Below are positions 36,795-45,652 of a stretch of 64,000 nt of DNA, one piece after another. The DNA lies in NCBI RefSeq assembly GCF_016598575.1, contig NZ_CP066801.1:1984001-2048000 (forward strand), written 5' to 3'. A program made the translations under genes and the position numbers. Position 1 is the stretch's first letter. Every line of letters starts with the position of its first letter. This stretch comes from Streptomyces sp. HSG2. Lineage in GTDB: Bacteria; Actinomycetota; Actinomycetes; Streptomycetales; Streptomycetaceae. Under the pieces are notes generated by a model that ran no database searches, was not told where the DNA came from, and was given only the letters and a program-made list of their open reading frames with translations.

Positions 36795-36992
36795 GGCCCC
36801 TCTCGCGGGGCCGGTCCGGGCTTCGGCGTCGGGGCGGCGCGTCCGGGCCGAGAGCGGTGTCCCGGGCACCGATTCGCCGCTCGCCCCCTACCCCTCGGTA
36901 GCGACCTCCTCTAGCCTCCCCTCTGCGTGAAGGTCCACTGACAGGGTCCCCGGGGGCGGTCGGGGCCAGCGGCGATGCGTGGAGGCGTCTGG

Positions 36993-38519
36993 ATGGCCGG
37001 ACACGAGCATGTACGGGTGGCGGTGATCGGTTCGGGGTTCGGCGGGCTGGGGGCCGCCGTGCGGTTGCGCCGGGAGGGGGTCACGGACTTCGTGCTCCTG
37101 GAGCGGGCGGACGAGGTCGGCGGTACCTGGCGGGACAACAGCTACCCCGGGTGCGCCTGCGACGTACCGTCGCACCTCTACTCCTTCTCGTTCGCGCCGC
37201 ACTCCGACTGGCCCCGCACCTTCTCCGAGCGGCGGGACATCCGCGACTACCTGGAACACGTCACCGACACCTTCGGCCTGCGCCCGCACATCCGCTTCGG
37301 GACCGAGGCTCGCCGCATGGCCTGGGACACGCGGAATCTGCGGTGGCGGATCGAGACGGCGCGCGGGGAGTTGACGGCGGACGTCGTCGTCTCGGCGACG
37401 GGGCCGCTCTCCGAGCCACGCGTCCCCGACATCCCCGGCCTCGACACCTTCCCGGGCAAGGTGTTCCACACCGCCCGCTGGGATCACGACCACGCCTTGG
37501 CCGGCAGAAGGGTCGCGGTGGTCGGCACCGGCGCCTCGACCATCCAGATCGTGCCCGCCATCCAGCCGAGGGTCGGCCACCTCACTCTCTTCCAGCGCAC
37601 CCCCGCCTGGGTCCTGCCGCGCATGGACCGGGCCATCGGGGAGACCGAACGGGCCGTGCACCGGGCCGTGCCGGCCACCACACGGCTGCGGCGCGGACTC
37701 CTCTGGGCCGTCCGCGAGCTTCAGGTGCGGGCCTTCACCAAGCACCCGGGCGCGCTCGGCGCGGTCGAGCGCCTGGCCCGCCGTCACCTGGCGCGTGCCG
37801 TCGCGGACCCCGCTCTTCGGGAAAGGCTCACCCCCCGCTACCGGATCGGCTGCAAGCGGATCCTGCTGTCCAACGACTTCTATCCCGCCGTCGCCCGCCC
37901 CAACGTCGACGTGGTCGCCGGCGGGCTCGCCGAAGTGCGCGGCTCCACCCTCGTCGCCTCCGACGGCACCGAGACGGAGGCCGACACCCTGATCTTCGGC
38001 ACCGGCTTCCGCGTCACCGACATGCCCGTCGCCGAGCGGGTGGTGGGAGCCGAGGGGCGCACGCTCGCGGAGGCGTGGAGCGGAGGCATGGCCGCGCTGC
38101 GCGGCGCGACGGCCGCCGGATTCCCCAACTGGATGACCATGATCGGACCCAACACCGGCCTCGGGAACTCCTCGATGATCCTGATGATCGAGGCCCAGTT
38201 GAACTACCTGGCCGACTACCTGCGCCTGCTGGACACCCTCGGCGGCGGCGCGGCGCTCGACGCGCGGCCCGCCGCCGTCGCCGCCTGGAACCACCGGCTC
38301 CAGGGGCGGATGCGACGCACGGTCTGGAACACCGGCGGCTGCACCAGTTGGTACCTGGACGCCGGGGGCCGCAACACCACGCTGTGGCCGGGGACCACGA
38401 CCGAGTTCCGCAGGGCCACCCGCCGCGTGGACCCGGCGGAGTACGACGTACTGCGCCCGCCGGGCGACGACGGCGGCCCCGCCGTGACCGCCGGACACGG
38501 CGCGGGGGCGGGCGCGTGA
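36993..38519 (+). CDS. Flavin-containing Baeyer-Villiger-type monooxygenase
   Basis: NADPH/FAD-dependent oxygenase of 508 residues. It has the FAD Rossmann motif VAVIGSGFGGLGAA (about 9-22), ADEVGGTWRDNSYPGCACDV, the BVMO fingerprint FPGKVFHTARW (F-x-G-x3-H-x3-W, near residue 153) and the NADP motif VVGTGASTIQ. ATG at 36993 has GGAGG at good spacing; an earlier ATG at 36975 lacks one. It heads a three-gene operon coupled by GTGA overlaps with a hydrolase and an SDR enzyme, suggesting ketone oxidation to ester, ester cleavage and alcohol/ketone interconversion; this is inferred. Confidence 0.92.
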   Translation: MAGHEHVRVAVIGSGFGGLGAAVRLRREGVTDFVLLERADEVGGTWRDNSYPGCACDVPSHLYSFSFAPHSDWPRTFSERRDIRDYLEHVTDTFGLRPHIRFGTEARRMAWDTRNLRWRIETARGELTADVVVSATGPLSEPRVPDIPGLDTFPGKVFHTARWDHDHALAGRRVAVVGTGASTIQIVPAIQPRVGHLTLFQRTPAWVLPRMDRAIGETERAVHRAVPATTRLRRGLLWAVRELQVRAFTKHPGALGAVERLARRHLARAVADPALRERLTPRYRIGCKRILLSNDFYPAVARPNVDVVAGGLAEVRGSTLVASDGTETEADTLIFGTGFRVTDMPVAERVVGAEGRTLAEAWSGGMAALRGATAAGFPNWMTMIGPNTGLGNSSMILMIEAQLNYLADYLRLLDTLGGGAALDARPAAVAAWNHRLQGRMRRTVWNTGGCTSWYLDAGGRNTTLWPGTTTEFRRATRRVDPAEYDVLRPPGDDGGPAVTAGHGAGAGA

Positions 38520-39616
38520 CCCGCCCCGCGGCCGTGACCGCCGGGCCCTACGCGCCCCCCGCCCCGGCCGGACGGCCGGCCGTCACCTCCGCCGACGGCT
38601 CCCCCCTCCACGTCGAGATCCACGGTCCGTCGGGCGCGCCGGCGGTCGTCCTGTCCCACGGCTGGACCTGTTCCACCGCCTTCTGGGCCGCGCAGGTCCG
38701 CGCCCTCTCCGACGACCATCGGGTGATCGTCTACGACCAGCGGGGTCACGGCCGGACCCCGGCCAAGGGCGGCTGCGACACCCGGGTCCTCGCCGACGAC
38801 CTGGAGGCGGTGCTGCGCGCCACCCTCGCGCCGGGGGAGCGCGCGGTCGTCGTCGGACACTCGATGGGCGGCATGGCGGTGCTGGCCGCCGCCGCGCGTC
38901 CGGCGATGCGCGAGCACGCGGCGGGGGCCCTGCTGTGCAGCACCGGCAGCGCGCGACTGGTCGAGGCGGCGACGCTGGTGCCGCTGCCGGCCGGTCGAGC
39001 GCGGTCCCTGCTCACGCGAGCCGCGCTCACCACCCGGGCCCCGCTCGGCCCGGTGACCCCGGTCAGCCGCGCCGTGCTCAAGTACGCGACGATGGGGCCC
39101 GGTTCGACCCCCGCCATGGTCGAGGCGTGCGCCAGGATCGTGCACGCCTGTCCGCGCCGGGCGCGCCTGGACTGGTCGCGCATGCTCCACCGTCTCGACC
39201 TGGACCGGGAGGCGGGCGAGCTACGGATGCCCACCGAGGTCCTGGTCGGCACGGCGGACCGGCTCACCCCTCCGACGCTCGCCCGCGCCCTGGTGGCACG
39301 GCTCCCGGACTGCCTGGGGCTGGTCGAGGTACCCGGGATCGGTCACATGACGCCGGTGGAGGCGCCGTGGCTGGTCACCGACCGGATACGAGCCCTGGTG
39401 GCGGCGCGGATTCCCGCGTCGCGGGCCGCGACGGGCGCCTCCGCCTCGCCGTCCGCGGCGGAGGCGACGGAAGGGGACGACGCCATCGAGGTGTCCGAGG
39501 ACTGCGGTGGGCTCCGGCCGGGCGCCTCCCGGCCCGGGGCGACCGGCGCACCCCGTCGTCCGGGCGGCGCCGACCGTTCCGCGGGGTCCGTGTCCCGATC
39601 GGAGGGGGCGTCGTGA
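38516..39616 (+). CDS. Alpha/beta-fold hydrolase
   Basis: A 366-residue hydrolase/esterase. The oxyanion region LSHGWTCSTAFW, nucleophile elbow GHSMGGMAVL (Ser near residue 118), acid region VGTADRLTP and late PGIGHMTPVE His are all visible. The last 60 residues are low-complexity Ala/Gly/Pro and probably unstructured. GTG at 38516 overlaps the monooxygenase stop; its own stop overlaps the next start. The physical order suggests it cleaves the ester product of the Baeyer-Villiger enzyme. Confidence 0.9.
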   Translation: MTRPAAVTAGPYAPPAPAGRPAVTSADGSPLHVEIHGPSGAPAVVLSHGWTCSTAFWAAQVRALSDDHRVIVYDQRGHGRTPAKGGCDTRVLADDLEAVLRATLAPGERAVVVGHSMGGMAVLAAAARPAMREHAAGALLCSTGSARLVEAATLVPLPAGRARSLLTRAALTTRAPLGPVTPVSRAVLKYATMGPGSTPAMVEACARIVHACPRRARLDWSRMLHRLDLDREAGELRMPTEVLVGTADRLTPPTLARALVARLPDCLGLVEVPGIGHMTPVEAPWLVTDRIRALVAARIPASRAATGASASPSAAEATEGDDAIEVSEDCGGLRPGASRPGATGAPRRPGGADRSAGSVSRSEGAS

Positions 39617-40497
39617 GCGGGGGCGCTCTCGCGGGACGGGTCGCGGTCGTCACCGGGGCGGCGCGGGGGGTCGGCGCGGCGTCGGCGCGCGCCCTGTCCG
39701 CCCGGGGAGCGCGCCTGGCGTTGCTCGGGCTGGAACCAGAGGAGCTGGAGAGGGTCTCCGCCCGGCTGCCCGGGCAGAGCGCACACTGGCACGTCGACAT
39801 CACCGACCATGAGGCAATGGACGCGGTGGCCGCGTCGGTCCGGGAACGGTTCGGGCGGGTCGACGTCGTCGTGGCCAACGCGGGTGTGGCCGCCGGCGGT
39901 CCGTTCGCCGACTCCGACCCGGACGTCTGGCGTCGGGTGATCGAGGTGAACCTGATCGGTTCGGCGGTGACGGCTCGGGCCTTCCTTCCGGCGCTCCTGG
40001 CCCAGCGTGGCTATCTGCTGCAGATCGCCTCCCTGGCCGCCATCGTGCCCGCGCCCATGATGACGGCGTACTGCGCGTCCAAGGCGGGTGTCGAGGCGTA
40101 CGCGCACAGCCTGCGGGCGGAGGTCGGGCATCGGGGGGTGGGGGTCGGGATCGGCTACCTGTCCTGGACCGACACCGACATGGTGCGCGGCGCGGACGAG
40201 AACGCGCGGCTGCGCGAGTCGAGGCGACGACTGCCCTGGCCGGCCGGGAAGACCTACCCGTTGGAGCCGGCGGTGGAGCGGCTCGTCAAGGGGATCGAGC
40301 GGCGCTCGACGCATGTCTACGGGCAGTGGTGGTTGCGCGGTCTGCAAGCGGCTCGCGGCGCCCTCCCCGTGATCGTCGCCGAAGGAGGGCGGCGGGAGAT
40401 GCGGCGCTTCGCCGACCGACCGGCCGGCCCGCCGACCGGTCTGGTCGGGGCGGGGGGCGCGGCGGACGAGCGTCGGCGGGGCGACCGGAGGTCCTGA
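39613..40497 (+). CDS. Short-chain dehydrogenase/reductase
   Basis: A 294-residue NAD(P)-dependent oxidoreductase. Cofactor motif VVTGAARGVGAASA (TGxxxGxG), VVVANAGVAAGG (NAG), catalytic Ser in LLQIASLAA and the YCASKAG motif (Tyr-x3-Lys) are present. GTG start in the four-base overlap with the hydrolase. A basic, disordered tail follows the domain. Last gene of the BVMO operon. Confidence 0.92.
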   Translation: MSGGALAGRVAVVTGAARGVGAASARALSARGARLALLGLEPEELERVSARLPGQSAHWHVDITDHEAMDAVAASVRERFGRVDVVVANAGVAAGGPFADSDPDVWRRVIEVNLIGSAVTARAFLPALLAQRGYLLQIASLAAIVPAPMMTAYCASKAGVEAYAHSLRAEVGHRGVGVGIGYLSWTDTDMVRGADENARLRESRRRLPWPAGKTYPLEPAVERLVKGIERRSTHVYGQWWLRGLQAARGALPVIVAEGGRREMRRFADRPAGPPTGLVGAGGAADERRRGDRRS

Positions 40498-40620
40498 GCC
40501 ACACCCGTCGGGGCCCGCGCGCGAGCCGGGCACGCGGGTTCGCAGGGGGCGTCGACCGCGCCGGAGAGCCGGTCACCGGCGGTCCCGGCGGAACGTGATC
40601 CGATACACGCACATCCACGA

Positions 40621-40684
40621 ACGAAACCGTTTCGTTTCGCGCGGGCGATGGGCTACGGTGTCCATGTGTACGAAACGGTATCGT
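40621..40684. promoter_or_regulatory. Paired 15-bp operators of the TetR regulator
   Basis: ACGAAACCGTTTCGT (40621-40635) is palindromic around its central base. ACGAAACGGTATCGT (40670-40684) is the same site in the opposite sense with one mismatch; it ends 20 bp before the tetR ATG. Two such sites in front of a TetR gene are classic autoregulation. The lone ACGAAACGGT half-site structure is clear by eye. Confidence 0.75.
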
Positions 40685-40704
40685 TCGGAGGAGGTGAGAG
40701 GGGG

Positions 40705-41304
40705 ATGGCCGAGACGGCGACGGCACGTCGCAGCAGGCTCACTCCCGAACGCGAGGCCGAGTTGTACGGCGCGGTCCTCGACCTGCTCCGCGAGGTGGGC
40801 TACGACGCGCTGACCATGGACGCCGTGGCCGCCCGGACCCGCTCCAGCAAGGCCACGCTCTACCGCCAGTGGGGCGGCAAGGCCGAGCTGGTGGTGAAGG
40901 CGATCCGGCAGAGCAAGCCCGTCGAGATCGACGAGGTCGACACCGGTTCCCTCCGCGGGGACCTGCACGCCCTCACGGCCCGCGACGACGACTGCACCAT
41001 GGAGCGGAACTCCGCACTGATGCGCGGTGTGGCCATGGCCCTGCACCAGAACCCCGACCTGCGCCAGGCGTTCCGGGAACAGCTCGTCGAGCCGGAGACC
41101 CGGGCCTTCCGCGGGCTGTTGCAACGCGCCATCGACCGGGGCGAGTTGCGGGCCGACTGCCCGGCCCTGGACTTCCTGGTGCCGATGCTCGCCGGCGGTT
41201 TCGCCACCCGGACGCTCCTGGACGACCAGCCGCCCACCCGAGCCTTCCTGCACTCCTACATCGACGCCGTGGTCCTCCCCGCCCTCGGCGTCCCCACCAC
41301 CTGA
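40705..41304 (+). CDS. TetR-family transcriptional repressor
   Basis: A 199-residue regulator. N-terminal HTH (LREVGYDALTMDAVAARTRSSKATLYRQWGGKAELV, about 28-62) and a ligand-binding helical domain of the TetR_C_16/AcrR type. ATG at 40705 follows GAGAGGGGG. Two 15-bp palindromes precede it. The MMPL exporter starts 97 bp downstream on the same strand, so the regulator very likely controls its own transcription and that of the exporter. The inducer is unknown. Confidence 0.92.
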   Translation: MAETATARRSRLTPEREAELYGAVLDLLREVGYDALTMDAVAARTRSSKATLYRQWGGKAELVVKAIRQSKPVEIDEVDTGSLRGDLHALTARDDDCTMERNSALMRGVAMALHQNPDLRQAFREQLVEPETRAFRGLLQRAIDRGELRADCPALDFLVPMLAGGFATRTLLDDQPPTRAFLHSYIDAVVLPALGVPTT

Positions 41305-41400
41305 CATCTCCCCGCAAGCCCACCTTGACGTCGCCGCTCACGTCGTCGGGCTGCCCCTCCCCGCCCTGAACCACCACGACCTGACCGGGAGTACGCCTCC

Positions 41401-43623
41401 GTGGCCACGTTCCTCTACAAACTCGGCCGTCTGTCCTTCCGACGACGGCACGTCGTCGCCCTCGTCTGGGTGGCCCTCCTCACGCTGGCGGGTGTCGGCG
41501 CCGCCGGCGCCCCACCCGCGGGCTCCACCTCGTTCTCCATACCCGGCACGGAGGCCCAGAAGGCCTTCGACCTGCTGGAGGAGCGCTTCCCCGGCACCAG
41601 CGCCGACGGCGCGACCGCACGCATCGTCTTCCAGGCGCCGGACGGCGAGTCGATGACCGACGCCGTGAACAAGGCGACGGTCGAGAAGACCGTGAAGGAG
41701 CTGGCCGACGGCTCCGAGGTCACCTCGGTCGCCGACCCCTACACCGCCGGCTCGGTCAGCCAGGACGGTACCGTCGCCTACGCCTCCGTGCGTTACGACG
41801 TCTCCGGTTTCGAACTGGAGCAGTCGAGCAAGGACGCGCTGGAGGACGCCGCCGAGTCGGCCCGGGAGAGCGGGCTGACGGTGGAGATCGGCGGCGACGC
41901 CCTCCAGGCGGTGCCGCACACCGGCGCCACCGAGGTGATCGGTATCGGGGTCGCCGCAGTCGTCCTGATCGTCACCTTCGGCTCGCTGGTCGCGGCCGGG
42001 CTTCCGTTGGTGACCGCCCTGATCGGCGTCGGGATCGGCGTCTCGACCATCGGGGCCCTGGCCAGCACGCTGGAACTCGGCACCACCACCTCCACCCTGG
42101 CGATGATGATCGGCCTCGCGGTCGGCATCGACTACGCCCTGTTCATCGTCTCCCGCTACCGGGCCGAACTCGCCGAGGGACGCGAACGCGAGGAGGCCGC
42201 CGGACGGGCCACCGGCACGGCCGGCTCCGCGGTGGTCTTCGCCGGTCTCACCGTCGTCATCGCCCTGGTCGGCCTCGCGGTGGTCGACATTCCGATGCTG
42301 ACCAAGATGGGTGTCGCGGCGGCCGGCACCGTCGCCATCGCCGTCGTCATCGCCCTCACCCTGATCCCGGCCCTCCTCGGCTACGCGGGTCGCAAGGTCA
42401 CCCCGGCCGGCGAGAAGCGCGGGCGGCGCCAGGCCGGGGGCGAGGACGCGACGCCGGACCCGGCGCCCCGGGCCAACCTGGGCACGCGCTGGGCGAGCTT
42501 CGTCGTCCGCCGGCCCCTGGCCGTGCTGCTCCTGGGCGTCGTCGGACTCGGCGTCGCCGCCGTGCCGGCCGGCTCGCTCGAACTGGGGCTGCCCGACGAC
42601 GGCTCCCAGCCGACCTCCACGACCCAGCGGCGCGCCTACGACCTCGTCTCGGAGAACTTCGGCCCGGGCTTCAACGGACCGCTCCTCGTGGTGGCCGACG
42701 CCCGGGACAGCGACGCTCCGGGGACCGTCTTCACCGATGTCGCCGAGGAGATCCGGGGCCTGCCGGGGGTGGTCGCGGTGACCCAGCCGCAGCCCAACAA
42801 GGACGGCGACACCGCGATGATCACGGTGATCCCGGACTCCAAGCCGTCCTCCGTCGAGACCGAGGAGCTCGTCCACGCCATTCGCGACGCGGGGGCCGCC
42901 ATCGCCTCGGACACCGGCGCGGACGTCCTGGTCACCGGCTCCACCGCGATGAACATCGACGTCAGCGAGAAGCTCGACGACGCCCTGCTGCCCTACCTCG
43001 CGCTGGTCGTGGGCCTGGCCTTCCTGCTGCTGATCGTGGTCTTCCGGTCGATCCTGGTGCCGCTCAAGGCCGCCCTCGGCTTCCTGCTGAGCGTGTTGGC
43101 CGCCCTCGGCGCCGTGGTCGCCGTCTTCCAGTGGGGTTGGCTGGCCGGACTCGTGGGGGTCGAGGAGACCGGCCCGGTCATGTCGATGATGCCGATCTTC
43201 ATGGTGGGCGTGGTCTTCGGCCTGGCCATGGACTACGAGGTCTTCCTGGTGACCCGGATGCGCGAGGCGTACGTGCACGGGGAGAAGCCTCGCCAGGCCG
43301 TGGTCACCGGCTTCCGACACGGAGCCCGGGTGGTCACCGCCGCGGCGGTCATCATGATGGCGGTCTTCGCTGGCTTCATCGGCTCCAGCGAATCCATGGT
43401 CAAGATGATCGGCTTCGGTCTGGCCGTCGCGGTGCTCTTCGACGCCTTCGTGGTCCGCATGGCGATCGTCCCGGCCGTCCTGGCCCTGCTCGGCGACCGG
43501 GCGTGGTGGCTCCCGAAGTGGTTGGACCGCGCCCTGCCCAACGTGGACGTCGAGGGCGAGGGGCTGCGCGCCGGCGACGACCCCGGTCTCGACGACGGGG
43601 AGAAAGAACTGGTCCGCGCCTGA
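41401..43623 (+). CDS. MMPL-family RND transporter
   Basis: A 740-residue proton-driven exporter with two homologous halves, each with a large extracytoplasmic loop and a bundle of membrane helices. Both halves carry the proton-relay motif: MMIGLAVGIDYALFIVSRYR and VGVVFGLAMDYEVFLVTRMR (G-x-x-x-D-Y). GTG at 41401. Downstream of and probably repressed by the TetR gene. The substrate may be a lipid or a natural product. Confidence 0.93.
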   Translation: MATFLYKLGRLSFRRRHVVALVWVALLTLAGVGAAGAPPAGSTSFSIPGTEAQKAFDLLEERFPGTSADGATARIVFQAPDGESMTDAVNKATVEKTVKELADGSEVTSVADPYTAGSVSQDGTVAYASVRYDVSGFELEQSSKDALEDAAESARESGLTVEIGGDALQAVPHTGATEVIGIGVAAVVLIVTFGSLVAAGLPLVTALIGVGIGVSTIGALASTLELGTTTSTLAMMIGLAVGIDYALFIVSRYRAELAEGREREEAAGRATGTAGSAVVFAGLTVVIALVGLAVVDIPMLTKMGVAAAGTVAIAVVIALTLIPALLGYAGRKVTPAGEKRGRRQAGGEDATPDPAPRANLGTRWASFVVRRPLAVLLLGVVGLGVAAVPAGSLELGLPDDGSQPTSTTQRRAYDLVSENFGPGFNGPLLVVADARDSDAPGTVFTDVAEEIRGLPGVVAVTQPQPNKDGDTAMITVIPDSKPSSVETEELVHAIRDAGAAIASDTGADVLVTGSTAMNIDVSEKLDDALLPYLALVVGLAFLLLIVVFRSILVPLKAALGFLLSVLAALGAVVAVFQWGWLAGLVGVEETGPVMSMMPIFMVGVVFGLAMDYEVFLVTRMREAYVHGEKPRQAVVTGFRHGARVVTAAAVIMMAVFAGFIGSSESMVKMIGFGLAVAVLFDAFVVRMAIVPAVLALLGDRAWWLPKWLDRALPNVDVEGEGLRAGDDPGLDDGEKELVRA

Positions 43624-43650
43624 CACGCGACGGCGAGACCGGCCCGTGGT

Positions 43651-43681
43651 GTGTGGGCCTCCCGTCCCGGGGGGCCCACAC
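43651..43681 (+). terminator. Stem-loop terminator after the MMPL gene
   Basis: GTGTGGGCC and GGCCCACAC, separated by 13 bases, begin 28 nt after the transporter stop. Confidence 0.65.
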
Positions 43682-43783
43682 CCTTGTCCCTTCCCGTGCT
43701 CCCGCTCCCGGGCGCCGGGGCGGCTGGATGCGACCCGCGCCGGGGCGGGGCACCCTGGAAGGGAGGGCTTCGGAGGTGATCGT

Positions 43784-44056
43784 ATGCACACCACAGTGGG
43801 ATGGCATGTCGAGCTGGAGTTCATGGAAGACGACCAGCACACCCGGGCGGCGGCGCTGGTACGGCTCCCCGACGGTGCCGAGGTGCGAGGCCAGGGGCAC
43901 GCCAGCCGACACCGGTCGGACCCCAACCAGCCCCGGGTCGGGGAGGAGATCGCCGGCGCCCGAGCGCTGAACGAGCTGGCGATGCGCCTGCTCTCCAAGG
44001 CGCACGGCGAGATCGACGACGCGTCCGGCCGCGTCTCCCACCCGATCCACATCTGA
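43784..44056 (+). CDS. DUF1876 domain protein (Rv2632c-like)
   Basis: A 90-residue conserved actinobacterial protein. TTVGWHVELEFMEDDQHTRA and GHASRHRSDPNQPRVGEEIA, ending LAMRLLSKAHGEID, are family hallmarks; the known structure is dsRBD-like. ATG at 43784 follows CGGAGG with good spacing. Function unknown; a stress-related role has been suggested for relatives. Convergent with cbiO. Confidence 0.9.
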   Translation: MHTTVGWHVELEFMEDDQHTRAAALVRLPDGAEVRGQGHASRHRSDPNQPRVGEEIAGARALNELAMRLLSKAHGEIDDASGRVSHPIHI

Positions 44057-44134
44057 CGCCCGCCTCGTCTGGCCGTCGCCCCGCCGGCGGCACGTGTCCC
44101 GAGGCCGGGGGTCGGCGCGCGACCCGCCGTTCGG

Positions 44135-44902
44135 TCAGCGGACCGCCGCCGCGGAGGCCGGGTCGAACCCGAAGGGCAGCTCCAGCCGGTGGGCCCGCAT
44201 GAACTCCGCGTCGCCCAGCAGGTCCGCCGTGGGGCCGTCCGCCGCGATCACGCCGTCCCCCAGGACCAGCGAACGGGGGCACAGCTGGAGCGCGTAGGGC
44301 AGGTCGTGCGTGACCATGAGGACCGTGACGTCCAGCGAGAGAAGGATGTCCGCCAGCTCGCGGCGGGAGGCCGGATCCAGGTTGGACGAGGGCTCGTCGA
44401 GGACCAGGATCTCCGGTTCCGTGGACAGGACCGTCGCCACCGCCACCCGGCGGCGCTGTCCGAAGGAGAGGTGGTGCGGGGGCCGGTGCTTGACGTCCGC
44501 CATCCCCACCCGGGCCAGCGCCCGGTCCACCCGCTCCTCCAGCTCCGCTCCCCGCAGCCCCGCGGCGGCGGGGCCGAAGGCCACGTCCTCCCGCACGGTC
44601 GGCATGAAGAGCTGGTCGTCGGGGTCCTGGAAGACGAGGCCGACCCGACGCCTGACCTCCGCCATGTGCGTCCGGTCCACGGGGAGCCCTCCCACCCGCA
44701 CCGTGCCGGCGCCGGCCGTCAGGATGCCGTTGAGGTGCAGGACCAGGGTGGTCTTGCCCGCGCCGTTGGGGCCGAGCAGGGCGACGCGCTCGCCTCGCGC
44801 GATCGAGAAGTCGACCCCGAAGAGGGCCTGGTGGCCGTCGGGATAGGCGAAGGCGAGGCCGGACACCTCCAGCGAGGCGGGTGTGTCGGTCAAAGGGTCC
44901 AT
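44135..44902 (-). CDS. cbiO: ECF transporter ATPase for cobalt/nickel
   Basis: A 255-residue ABC ATPase that energises metal uptake together with CbiM/CbiQ. Walker A LLGPNGAGKTTL, Q-loop VFQDPDDQLF (typical of ECF ATPases), signature LSFGQRRRVAVA and Walker B ILVLDEPSSNLDP are present. ATG at 44902 overlaps the cbiQ end by 13 nt, indicating coupling. Last gene of the cbiMQO operon. Confidence 0.93.
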   Translation of the reverse strand: MDPLTDTPASLEVSGLAFAYPDGHQALFGVDFSIARGERVALLGPNGAGKTTLVLHLNGILTAGAGTVRVGGLPVDRTHMAEVRRRVGLVFQDPDDQLFMPTVREDVAFGPAAAGLRGAELEERVDRALARVGMADVKHRPPHHLSFGQRRRVAVATVLSTEPEILVLDEPSSNLDPASRRELADILLSLDVTVLMVTHDLPYALQLCPRSLVLGDGVIAADGPTADLLGDAEFMRAHRLELPFGFDPASAAAVR

Positions 44903-45651
44903 CCAAGGAGGCAGAGGGCGAGGGCGGTCGCGGGGAGGGCGAGGGCGTGGGCCCACTGCGCCCGGGAGGCGGTCACTTCGTCGATCACCGGCATGGCCCC
45001 GTTGTAGCCGCGGCTGAGCATCGCCAGGTGAACGCGTTCGCCGCGCTCGTAGGAGCGGATGAACAGGGCGCCGGCCGAGGTGGCCAACACCCGCCAGTGA
45101 CGCACGCCCCGGGCCTCGAAACCGCGGGACTCCCGGGCGATCCTCATCCGCCGCATCTCGTCGGTGATGACATCACCGTACCGGATCATGAACGAGGCGA
45201 TCTGGACCAGCAGCGGCGGCAGCCGCAGTCTCTCCAGACCCAGCAGCAGCTCCCGCAGGTCGGTGGTGGCGGCCAGCAACACCGACGCGGCCACCCCCAA
45301 GGTTCCCTTGGCCAAGACGTTCCAGGCCCCCCACAGCCCGCCGACGCTGAGCGACGCCCCGAGCACCTCGACCCGCTCGCCCTCGGCCACGAACGGCAGC
45401 AGCACAGCGAAGGCGACGAACGGCACCTCGATCAGCATCCGCCTCAGCAGGAAGCCGGGAGGCACTCGTGCGACGACGGCCACGGCCGCGAGCAGGACGG
45501 CGTAGAGGCCGAAGGTCCACACCGCCTCACGCGGAGTCGAGACGACGACCACCACGAAGGCGAGGACGGCCGCCAGCTTGGTGTGCGGCGGCAGGGTGTG
45601 CACCGGCGACGAGCCGTGCCGGTAGAGGCGGTGCGCGTGTCCGGCACCCAC
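44890..45651 (-). CDS. cbiQ: ECF transporter transmembrane T-component
   Basis: A 253-residue membrane protein with about five membrane segments. The two T-component coupling motifs appear as RIARESRGFE and LAMLSRGYNGA (A-R-G type) near residues 175 and 210. GTG start at 45651, one base beyond the cbiM stop. It links the metal-binding CbiM to the ATPase. Confidence 0.92.
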   Translation of the reverse strand: MGAGHAHRLYRHGSSPVHTLPPHTKLAAVLAFVVVVVSTPREAVWTFGLYAVLLAAVAVVARVPPGFLLRRMLIEVPFVAFAVLLPFVAEGERVEVLGASLSVGGLWGAWNVLAKGTLGVAASVLLAATTDLRELLLGLERLRLPPLLVQIASFMIRYGDVITDEMRRMRIARESRGFEARGVRHWRVLATSAGALFIRSYERGERVHLAMLSRGYNGAMPVIDEVTASRAQWAHALALPATALALCLLGWTL

Positions 45652-45652
45652 C

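Noticed and set aside
41338..44052. 904-codon minus-strand frame opposite the MMPL transporter
   Set aside because: His/Gln/Gly-rich shadow translation; the plus frame has membrane helices and both RND motifs.
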